Assembly: GCA_031286065.1 (NCBI GenBank)
Contig: JAITUZ010000059.1
Location: 1-64,000, forward strand
Source of the DNA: Candidatus Methanimicrococcus odontotermitis
Lineage (GTDB): Archaea > Halobacteriota > Methanosarcinia > Methanosarcinales > Methanosarcinaceae
Direction of reading: 5' to 3'
DNA: 64,000 nucleotides
The notes under the pieces are model-generated. The model was not told where the DNA came from. It did no database searches and worked only from the letters and a program-made list of their open reading frames with translations. The position numbers and the translations under genes are program-made. Positions 1-6,406 of the stretch are shown piece after piece. Position 1 is the first letter of the stretch; each line of letters starts with the position of its first letter.

Positions 1-88
1 GATAAGCCCGCCGGCGTTCCCTGCTGTACTGAAGTGTGCGAGCCTTCGGGAAACTTGGATCGCTGCCAGGAGTCTTTCTTTATTATTC
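1..88 (+). ncRNA. Possible 3' end of a structured RNA (SRP 7S RNA?)
   Basis: The first ~80 bases are GC-rich, contain no credible coding frame and run into a long pyrimidine tract (about 78-115) such as often ends archaeal non-coding RNAs. They form no closed local hairpin, as expected if the strand pairs with sequence left of the window. The GGATCGCTGCCAGG stretch (57-70) resembles the 3' terminal part of SRP RNA, but this is recognition from memory. The GGAAG-type SRP54-binding loop is not in the window. A tRNA gene follows on the same strand. Confidence 0.3.
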
Positions 89-154
89 TTACTTTTTGTG
101 TTGTTTTAAATTGGAAGAGTTGACGGCATGTCTGCCGGCTACTTTTATCAAACA

Positions 155-226
155 GCCAACGTGGCAGAGCGGCTATGCGTTCGCCTGCAGAGCGAATCTA
201 CTCCGGTTCAAATCCGGACGTTGGCT
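155..226 (+). tRNA. tRNA-Cys (GCA)
   Basis: A full cloverleaf can be drawn. The acceptor stem pairs 155-161 with 219-225 (GCCAACG/CGTTGGC). The D stem is 164-166/176-178. The anticodon stem is 180-184/192-196 with loop CTGCAGA, giving anticodon GCA at 187-189. The T stem is 202-206/214-218 with a TTCAAAT loop. The discriminator base is T226, usual for tRNA-Cys. No CCA is encoded, so it must be added after transcription; a CCA enzyme gene lies at 47.7 kb. There is no intron. Confidence 0.95.
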
Positions 227-373
227 TAATTCATGACCGGTATAATGGTTGCCGGCGGTTCCCATAAACCAAAAACAGCAAGAGGTTATTGGTAATTTTT
301 GAAAAACGTTCTTCTGCTGTTCTATTTTTTGCAGTTTTTTAACAAAATGATTTTGTCATTTGTATAACGAATC

Positions 374-430
374 CTGTATTCAACGGAGAAGTGCATAATT
401 TCTGTTGAATGCAGTTTTCTTTTTTATTTT
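374..430 (+). terminator. Hairpin plus T tract after tRNA-Cys
   Basis: Bases 374-387 pair with 401-414 in a 14-bp stem with two G-T wobbles, followed by a T-rich run to 430. It lies between the tRNA and the convergent lipoprotein gene ending at 475, so it may serve both strands. The rest of 227-473 holds another inverted repeat (AACAGCA near 273 against TGCTGTT near 315) and no gene. Confidence 0.5.
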
Positions 431-474
431 CATTTTTTTGAAAATAATATTTTTAGAAATAAGAATATGAAATA

Positions 475-906
475 TTATGCAGGAATAAATTCTCCTGCCG
501 GAAAACCAATCTCCGGATCATCATTGATTGAACTGAATACCAATACGTTTCCTTTGACGCTTCCGAAAGAAACATCATCCGTTCCGGTATACTCTTTCGG
601 ATTCTGATCATAATCCCATACATCCATTTTTAAAATTAAAGACGTGTTATTTTCTATTCTCCATGTTCCGTCATAATAACCGCTGTCACTTATCCATTTG
701 AATGAGCAATTGTTCAAAAAGACCAGTTTGCTGTTTGTTTCTTCTTGGACCCATGTTCCGATAATGGTATTATCATCAATTACCGCTCGGTTTATAATGA
801 CTGTTTTGTCATTCAGTTCTATAAATGAGTCTGTACCGATACATCCGGAAAATACTGAACCGGCCAATGCCAAGAACATTAATATTGTCAACGATTTGAA
901 TTTCAT
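475..906 (-). CDS. Lipoprotein with one GTWRIENNT-type domain
   Basis: A 143-residue exported lipoprotein of unknown function. The start at 906 is chosen over an upstream ATG at 960 because GAGGGG lies 12 bases before it and the signal peptide begins directly with MKFKSL. A hydrophobic core is followed by the lipobox-like FSGC with the lipidated Cys at residue 22. The mature part is one domain of about 95 residues with the order I-x-G-x-W, a hydrophobic strand, GTWRIENNT, L-I-L-K-M, D-V-S-F-G, and a closing S-I-N-D-D-P with G-F-P-A-G-x-F. The divergent neighbour at 1058 carries two copies of this domain, so the two are paralogues. The pattern suggests a small beta barrel, but I assign no ligand. 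Confidence 0.8.
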   Translation of the reverse strand: MKFKSLTILMFLALAGSVFSGCIGTDSFIELNDKTVIINRAVIDDNTIIGTWVQEETNSKLVFLNNCSFKWISDSGYYDGTWRIENNTSLILKMDVWDYDQNPKEYTGTDDVSFGSVKGNVLVFSSINDDPEIGFPAGEFIPA

Positions 907-1057
907 TTTGATTCCGCCCCTCTCTAAAACCTTCTTTAGTATGATTTGAACACAGCGCATTTTTCAAATTCGATTCTTTTTTATTTATGCAAAACCGTTT
1001 TATTTTTGAAAATGTATTTTTAATGAAAACGTTTTCATAAATTTCAGGGGGAAAATT
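907..1057. promoter_or_regulatory. Divergent promoter region of two lipoprotein genes
   Basis: These 151 bases separate two divergent paralogous lipoprotein genes. TATA-like AT tracts are at 976-987 (for the left gene, read on the minus strand) and 1010-1022 (for the right gene). GGGGG at 1048-1052 is the ribosome-binding site of the right gene. Box positions are judged by eye only. Confidence 0.4.
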
Positions 1058-1843
1058 ATGGGTTTTAAATTTAAAAGAGTTGGCGTTTTGGTTCTTTTAA
1101 TCATTTCTGCTTTTTCAGGCTGCATCGGAAACGGCATTGATTCCGATGTTACAGATATTGATGATAAAAATCCCGTTGTTATTGAACGGGGTATCATTAC
1201 CGATGATATGATTCTTGGCGGCTGGATTCAGACAGAATATAATTATAAATTGGCTTTTTTAGAAAATTCCACATTCGGAGAAATCCACGATAATGGTTCT
1301 TATTATTCGGGAACATGGCGGATTGAAAATAATACGACATTGATTTTGACCATGGAAACTTATGATTACAGTTCTAATCTTTCAGGCGAATCTCTCGGAA
1401 AAGAGGATGTTTCTTTCGGCTCAATAAAGAACGGGGTTTTATCTCTCACTTCTATTAACGAAGATCCCCTCTCAGGTTTTCCTGCCGGAGATTTTGTTCA
1501 AGAAACACAAGTTGCTGATACAGATGTTATTACCACGCTTAATGCAGCGGCCGTCTCGGGAAAATGGGACAGCACCGGTACAAATGCGGAGTTGGAATTT
1601 TTCTCTCATTCGAATAATACCTTTGTTTTTTATGCAAATGGTGATACTCTGAACGGTACATGGAGAATTGAATATGACAATGTGCTGATTTTAACGATGG
1701 GAACTTACAACAGAGATGTATACATCGGCAAAGATGATGTTTCTTACGGCGTTCTCAAAGGCGATGTTTTATCTTTTGTGTCTTTCAATGAGGATTTCAT
1801 AAGAGGTTTCCCCTCCGGAAATTTCACGCGCGTATCAAGTTGA
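1058..1843 (+). CDS. Lipoprotein with two tandem GTWRIE-type domains
   Basis: A 261-residue exported lipoprotein. The ATG follows GGGGG by 5 bases. The signal peptide ends in FSGC with Cys22. Two homologous domains follow, about 50-145 and 160-255. Each has a G-x-W strand, an N-S-T-F or N-N-T-F strand, GTWRIE, L-I-L-T-M, a D-V-S-F/Y-G turn, and a final N-E-D with G-F-P-A/S-G-x-F. The divergent gene at 475-906 has one such domain, so this gene looks like an internal duplication of it. The function is unknown; exposure on the outer face of the membrane is inferred from the lipobox. Confidence 0.8.
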   Translation: MGFKFKRVGVLVLLIISAFSGCIGNGIDSDVTDIDDKNPVVIERGIITDDMILGGWIQTEYNYKLAFLENSTFGEIHDNGSYYSGTWRIENNTTLILTMETYDYSSNLSGESLGKEDVSFGSIKNGVLSLTSINEDPLSGFPAGDFVQETQVADTDVITTLNAAAVSGKWDSTGTNAELEFFSHSNNTFVFYANGDTLNGTWRIEYDNVLILTMGTYNRDVYIGKDDVSYGVLKGDVLSFVSFNEDFIRGFPSGNFTRVSS

Positions 1844-1868
1844 TTTGCGTAATTTTTCAATAACCCGC

Positions 1869-1896
1869 AACTTCGCTTTTGGCGAAGTTTTTTTTA
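1869..1896 (+). terminator. Hairpin terminator of the two-domain lipoprotein gene
   Basis: A perfect 8-bp stem (AACTTCGC at 1869-1876, GCGAAGTT at 1882-1889) is followed directly by a run of T, 26 bases after the stop codon of the upstream gene. Confidence 0.75.
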
Positions 1897-1999
1897 TTTT
1901 TATTGAATTTTATTCGATTTCTTTCTGAAAACCTTTAAAATCTTTCATTTCCTTTTAAGTTTCACGTTTATTTATTTTTTAAAATAGGGGAGTGAAAAT

Positions 2000-2683
2000 A
2001 TGAAATATGAAATCAAAGGAACACCGTTTCCGATCGTTACTTGCTATTTAGAAAAAGGCGAAGCTATGGTCTCTGAAAAAGGCGCGATGTCTTGGATGAC
2101 CGATAAATTAAAAATGGAAACCAGTACGCGCGGCGGTTTCATGAAAGGTCTCGGACGTATGCTCTCCGGCGATTCCTTTTTCTTGAATACTTATACGGCC
2201 GAAGGCGATAATCAATTCATTACATTCGGTTCGTCTTTTCCGGGCCGTATCTTGGATTTTGACCTCAGCGGCGGCAAAACGATTATCGCTCAAAAAAGTG
2301 CGCTTCTTGCAATGGAGCCGACGATTGAGGCGGCAACTCATTTCAAGAAAAAAATCGGTGCCGGCTTCTTTGGAGGCGAAGGCTTTATCATGCAAAAGTT
2401 TTCCGGCGAAGGCTTTGTCTTTTTGGAAATTGACGGAGACATCATTGAATACGATTTAAAAGCGGGCGAACGTCTTTTGATTGACCAGGGCAATTTGGCG
2501 GCGATGGAAGATACGGTTCAGTTTGACGTTACAACCGTTTCCGGTGCCAAAAATATTCTTTTCGGCGGCGAAGGGCTGTTTCTCGGAACCTTGACCGGTC
2601 CCGGAAAAGTTTGGATTCAAACCATGCCTGTCGCGGGTTTGGTCAATTTGGTTCTTTCAAAAATCCCGCTGAACAGCAGATGA
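2000..2683 (+). CDS. AIM24 / TIGR00266 family protein
   Basis: A 227-residue soluble protein with the features of the AIM24 family (formerly DUF124), a double-stranded beta-helix of unknown biochemical role. It has no signal peptide. Typical features are a Gly-rich segment near residue 45 (T-R-G-G-F-M-K-G-L-G-R-M), the T-Y-T-A-E-G strand, two G-G-E-G-F/L-F repeats (about 125 and 190) and the ending L-T-G-P-G-K-V-W-I-Q-T. GGGGAGTG 5 bases before the ATG supports the start. The gene is convergent with mtxX; only five bases separate the two stop codons. Members occur in all domains of life, and yeast Aim24 is mitochondrial, but no enzyme activity is established. Confidence 0.9.
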   Translation: MKYEIKGTPFPIVTCYLEKGEAMVSEKGAMSWMTDKLKMETSTRGGFMKGLGRMLSGDSFFLNTYTAEGDNQFITFGSSFPGRILDFDLSGGKTIIAQKSALLAMEPTIEAATHFKKKIGAGFFGGEGFIMQKFSGEGFVFLEIDGDIIEYDLKAGERLLIDQGNLAAMEDTVQFDVTTVSGAKNILFGGEGLFLGTLTGPGKVWIQTMPVAGLVNLVLSKIPLNSR

Positions 2684-2688
2684 AGATT

Positions 2689-3564
2689 TTATTCTTCGTT
2701 TTTTTTCTTTTTTGAAAGCGCGCTTGCAACCATGATCGCTTTTGTATAATGTCCCGCTGATCGGGACGTGTCGACAAAGACATGCCGGTCCATCAATATC
2801 GGCGCGCCGAGTCCGTCGCCGCCGCCCAAGAATGTCAGCGCTCTGAAAATCAGGTTTCCGGTAATTCCGTTCGGCGCTAAAATATAATTGGAATGTTCAA
2901 ACGCTTCTTCTAAATCCAATTTATAATCGACGGCATGAAGCTTTTTTTCTTCCGTAATAATGCGCAATATTTCAGCCGCTTCTGCTTTTCCTGCTTCGTC
3001 CGGCGTTGAAATCAGTCCGACATGCGGCGCGACGCCGAGACGCTTCAGCAAATGCGTTCCGAGACAAATAAATTCCACTTTATCTTCGAGCGTTGTTCCT
3101 TCATCAATACCGACAGGCGCAAAAAAGTGCGGATTTTCATCCTTTGCCAGCAAAATCGCGATTCGGTGGATTTTATTTATGTGGCAGGCCTTTTTTAAAT
3201 TTGAAAGCGAATCCGAAGCTTTTGCTGTTCCGCGGATGGCGGCATCCACTTTTCCGGAAACCAGCAGCGAAACGAGTTCGTCTTCCGGCGTCTCGGTATC
3301 GATTATTTGAAACGGAAGTGCCGGCATTTCATCGTCCTTAATATTATAATGTATTCGGGCGGCTTTCTCGATCTCTGATTTGTTCCCGACCAAAATCACA
3401 TCGGCGTATTTCCTCTCAACGGCAGCGGCGGCGCATCTCACCGTCTCGGGGTCGGGATCCCGAATGCCCATCGCAATCACGGCGCATTTTGAAACGGCGA
3501 TCTTTTCAATCAAACCGATCAATTTTTCCATTTCAACTTCCGTTTCTTTGCCGATTTCTTCCAT
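2689..3564 (-). CDS. mtxX: Methanogenesis marker protein 4 (MtxX)
   Basis: A 291-residue cytoplasmic protein recognised as the methanogen-restricted marker 4/MtxX family. It is related to phosphate acetyl/butyryl transferases and named from an old link to tetrahydromethanopterin S-methyltransferase; its exact role is not established. It shows the R-D-P-D-P-E-T segment near 38, a C-H-I-N-K-I-H-R-I-A-I-L-L-A stretch near 147, a conserved G-I-D-E-G-T-T loop near 174, and the phosphotransacetylase-like end A-P-N-G-I-T-G-N-L-I-F-R-A-L. It is the last gene of an aro operon, 9 bases after aroE stops. The GAGCGG site overlaps the end of aroE, so translation is probably coupled. MEKLIG at 3531 is an alternative start. 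This gene is the clearest sign in the window that the organism is a methanogen. Confidence 0.88.
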   Translation of the reverse strand: MEEIGKETEVEMEKLIGLIEKIAVSKCAVIAMGIRDPDPETVRCAAAAVERKYADVILVGNKSEIEKAARIHYNIKDDEMPALPFQIIDTETPEDELVSLLVSGKVDAAIRGTAKASDSLSNLKKACHINKIHRIAILLAKDENPHFFAPVGIDEGTTLEDKVEFICLGTHLLKRLGVAPHVGLISTPDEAGKAEAAEILRIITEEKKLHAVDYKLDLEEAFEHSNYILAPNGITGNLIFRALTFLGGGDGLGAPILMDRHVFVDTSRSAGHYTKAIMVASALSKKKKNEE

Positions 3565-3573
3565 TTTTCCCGC

Positions 3574-4479
3574 TCATTGATTCTCTTTTTCCTTTGAAAG
3601 CGCTTCTGTGACCGCTTCTTTCATCACGGAAATATCCGGCTTTTTTCCCGTCCAAATTTCAAAAGCCAAAGCGCCCTGACAAACAAGCATCATAACGCCG
3701 TTAAGCGTTTTTACATCCTCTGAAATCTTTGATTCTTTTAAAAATTTTGTTTCTTCCGGATTGTAAACCACATCAAAAACGGTTTTGCCGCCTCTCAGAC
3801 AGTCTCGGATCATTTCTTCTTTCTTTTTTCCTTTTTCTAAAGGCAGCCGGTCGTAAACGGAAACATTTTCATATTTTCCCATGCCGAGTTCTGTTGTTTG
3901 AATAATCATATCCGCCTTTTTCAAATCCGCCCATCCCGTCTCAAAACCGCCGCCGAAAACATTTCGATTTCCTGTCTTCTCACTGATCTCTTCCGCCAGT
4001 TTTTTTGATTTTTCATCTGTTCTGTTAATGATTTTGACCGGGTTGCCGCGTTTTGCGAAAAACAAAGAAATGGATTTGGACGCGCCGCCCGCGCCGATAA
4101 TTAAAATGTTTTTGCCGTCTGTTGAACATCCGGCCTCTTCTAGCGCTTTAAAAGCGCCTTCGGCGTCCGTGTTATATCCTTTTATTTTTCCGTCTTTAAA
4201 ATGAAGCGTATTGACGGCGCCCGCTTTTTTAGAAAACTCATCCGGTATGATCAATCCTGTTTCAAAGATTTTTTCTTTGAGCGGAATTGTCAGATTCAGT
4301 CCGGTAAATCCGGCCTCTTGCGCTTTCTGCACCTCTTGTTTCAGGTTTTCAGGCGTGACCGCGTACGCTTCGTATTCGCACTTTTCCATGCCGAGCGATT
4401 TAAAAGCGGCCGAATGCATGACGGGCGACAATGAATGGCTGACAGGAAAGCCGAAAACACCGAATCGACATTGTTTCAT
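3574..4479 (-). CDS. aroE: Shikimate dehydrogenase
   Basis: A 301-residue NADP-dependent shikimate dehydrogenase, reducing 3-dehydroshikimate to shikimate. Visible motifs: the substrate site G-F-P-V-S-H-S-L-S-P-V-M-H (residues 10-22); N-L-T-I-P-L-K with the catalytic Lys near residue 68; N-T-D-A-E-G near 104 with the catalytic Asp; the Rossmann loop G-A-G-G-A-S-K near 128; and the C-terminal Q-G-A-L-A-F-E-I-W-T-G. Length is slightly above the usual 270-290. It lies 20 bases after aroD in the aroB'-aroD-aroE-mtxX operon, which supplies consecutive steps of chorismate synthesis. Confidence 0.95.
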   Translation of the reverse strand: MKQCRFGVFGFPVSHSLSPVMHSAAFKSLGMEKCEYEAYAVTPENLKQEVQKAQEAGFTGLNLTIPLKEKIFETGLIIPDEFSKKAGAVNTLHFKDGKIKGYNTDAEGAFKALEEAGCSTDGKNILIIGAGGASKSISLFFAKRGNPVKIINRTDEKSKKLAEEISEKTGNRNVFGGGFETGWADLKKADMIIQTTELGMGKYENVSVYDRLPLEKGKKKEEMIRDCLRGGKTVFDVVYNPEETKFLKESKISEDVKTLNGVMMLVCQGALAFEIWTGKKPDISVMKEAVTEALSKEKENQ

Positions 4480-4499
4480 TTCATTCCTCTAAAAATAAG

Positions 4500-5249
4500 T
4501 TAAAGAAGGCCGAGCAGTTTGAATCCTTCTTTAATTTTTTTGACCGGAAGCTGTCCCGGGGCCGCTTCTTCATCAATATAGCCGTAGGAGAGAATCGACC
4601 CGTAAAACGGCGCCAATATGCGCGTTTGTTTCCCAAGGTCACCCATCGCGATCAGGCAGACTCTTTCGGGCTTTTTGCTTCTGAGTCCGGCTTGATAGAG
4701 GGTTAAAACAGCTTTTTTCGTTTCAGGCATGACAGCGATTTTTGCGATATCCGCGCCTTTTTCAAAAGATTTTTCCAATATTTTTTCAATTTTTTTCAAT
4801 GAAGGCATCTCTTTTTCATCGAAATAGTGAGATGACAAAACGATTTTCGTATTGTATTTTTCAGCGATGCGCCGGCACTCGTAAATGGTTTTCTTGGCGC
4901 TTTTTCGTTCAATGTCAATATAATCCGTGTCCGGAATTATTTTTTTAATCAAATCGAATCGGTCGGCTTCTTTTCCTTCAAAAGCGCCGCCCTCTTTTTT
5001 CGATCTCAATGTTCCGATAACGGGGAGGCCGCTGTCTTTCGCGTCTTTGATCCATTCTTTTATTTGGTCGATCAATGCGTTTTCTTCAAAATCTTTTTTC
5101 AAATATTTTTCAAATCCGGTCGTATTGGTCAGCAGCAAATCAAAACGGAGCTCCAATATGTCCGCGCCGTTTTCCTTGCCGATTTCTGCATTTTCCTTGA
5201 CATTCTTTGTAATCGTTCCGACAACCGCCGGACGAGTGAAGTAAGTCAT
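4500..5249 (-). CDS. aroD: 3-dehydroquinate dehydratase, type I
   Basis: A 249-residue type I (Schiff-base) dehydroquinase, converting 3-dehydroquinate to 3-dehydroshikimate. The TIM-barrel landmarks are present: D-I-L-E-L-R-F-D near 30, G-T-L-R-S-K-K-E-G-G near 80, the general base in S-S-H-Y near 140, and the Schiff-base lysine in I-A-K-I-A-V-M near 170. The C-terminal G-Q-L-P-V-K closes the active site. GGGATAAC precedes the ATG. It sits between aroB' (13-base gap upstream) and aroE. Confidence 0.94.
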   Translation of the reverse strand: MTYFTRPAVVGTITKNVKENAEIGKENGADILELRFDLLLTNTTGFEKYLKKDFEENALIDQIKEWIKDAKDSGLPVIGTLRSKKEGGAFEGKEADRFDLIKKIIPDTDYIDIERKSAKKTIYECRRIAEKYNTKIVLSSHYFDEKEMPSLKKIEKILEKSFEKGADIAKIAVMPETKKAVLTLYQAGLRSKKPERVCLIAMGDLGKQTRILAPFYGSILSYGYIDEEAAPGQLPVKKIKEGFKLLGLL

Positions 5250-5262
5250 TTGTTATCCCTTC

Positions 5263-6387
5263 TTAGTTTTCAATGATTTTTTCAGTCACTTTCATTCCGA
5301 AATGACGGCCGGCCTCTTCAATTTTAACCAAAACTTCGTCGCCGACTTCCAATTTTGTAATCGAAATACTTTTGCCGCCGGGCTTTACAAGCTTTACCGT
5401 TTCTGCGTTCTGCAGAATGACTTTCAGCAATTTTCCTTCCGCTTCCGCTTCTAAAAGTATCATTGGCCGTGATTCGATTTTAACGCGCCCGACAATTCCG
5501 GGCCGGGTTTTGCCCTCTGCGTCCACAATCGTTACATCGTCTCCGGCTTTCAATTCTGAAAGGTAGCGGGTGATGTCATTAATTTTCAAATAGGAATAAA
5601 CCGCGCCCGCATTCACTCGGAACGGACGGGACGCGACATACGGGCTGTCATCGACTTCCGAATGAATCAGGAACAATCCGGCGGATTGCGACCCAATCAG
5701 CATGCCTTCGCCCGGGACCATCAGGCTGCAAGTATCGATACAGACGCGGTCTCCCATGCCGAGCTGCTTCACCGTCACGATCTTCGCCGGTATCAAGTTC
5801 TCGCTCGTTCCGCCGCTCATCTTAACGGCAGCCGCGATTCCTTTGATCTCGCTCATGTCATTTGAGTCAATTAAAATACCGTCAACGCCTTTTTCCAGGA
5901 TTTGGAGCGATGTCCGCGCTTCTTCGGCCGATTTCACATCCGTGATAATCTCAACGTCATATTTTTCAAGAGCGGCAATCAGGTTTTCAAGCGGGATGAT
6001 GCGCCAGTCTCCCGCGGTGATGATCAAATAATCCGCTGTTTTGCCGACTTCCGCCGCGAACAATTCCGTTTTTTTATTCCGGATGTCGATATAAGCGGCA
6101 ACGGTTTTTCCGGCCGATTTTTTCTCTTTCATCTGTTTCAATTCCGCCGTTTCACTTTTCTCTTCCTCATTTTCGGAAAGCGGCGGTATGTTCCATACTG
6201 TTACGTCGGCGTCCGGATTTTTCCCGTCAAAAAAACAAGCCGTTTTGATTTTTCCAAGCTTCTTGATCTCGGATAAATCAGCAGCGTCGGCGAGCACAAA
6301 ATCCGCGCCGGATTCCATTGCCGCCGTTATCTCGTTTCTTTTCTGATCCCATGTCCCTTTCAATGCTTTAATCCATACGTTTTTCAT
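5263..6387 (-). CDS. aroB': 3-dehydroquinate synthase II
   Basis: A 374-residue archaeal 3-dehydroquinate synthase (MJ1249 type). In archaea using the alternative early shikimate route it oxidatively deaminates 2-amino-3,7-dideoxy-D-threo-hept-6-ulosonate to 3-dehydroquinate; it is unrelated to classical AroB. Typical features are the short K-N-V-W-I-K-A start, the G-V-D-G-I-L-I-D region near 170, the conserved M-V-P-G-E-G-M-L-I-G-S-Q-S block near 230, and F-R-V-N-A-G-A-V-Y-S-Y near 260. It is the first gene of the operon. The partner enzyme AroA' (ADH synthase) is not in the window. Confidence 0.94.
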   Translation of the reverse strand: MKNVWIKALKGTWDQKRNEITAAMESGADFVLADAADLSEIKKLGKIKTACFFDGKNPDADVTVWNIPPLSENEEEKSETAELKQMKEKKSAGKTVAAYIDIRNKKTELFAAEVGKTADYLIITAGDWRIIPLENLIAALEKYDVEIITDVKSAEEARTSLQILEKGVDGILIDSNDMSEIKGIAAAVKMSGGTSENLIPAKIVTVKQLGMGDRVCIDTCSLMVPGEGMLIGSQSAGLFLIHSEVDDSPYVASRPFRVNAGAVYSYLKINDITRYLSELKAGDDVTIVDAEGKTRPGIVGRVKIESRPMILLEAEAEGKLLKVILQNAETVKLVKPGGKSISITKLEVGDEVLVKIEEAGRHFGMKVTEKIIEN

Positions 6388-6406
6388 CGTATCTCTCTGT
6401 CTCTGA

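Noticed and set aside
36-236. A 66-codon frame across the first 240 bases
   Set aside because: It runs through the complete tRNA-Cys gene, so its openness is incidental.
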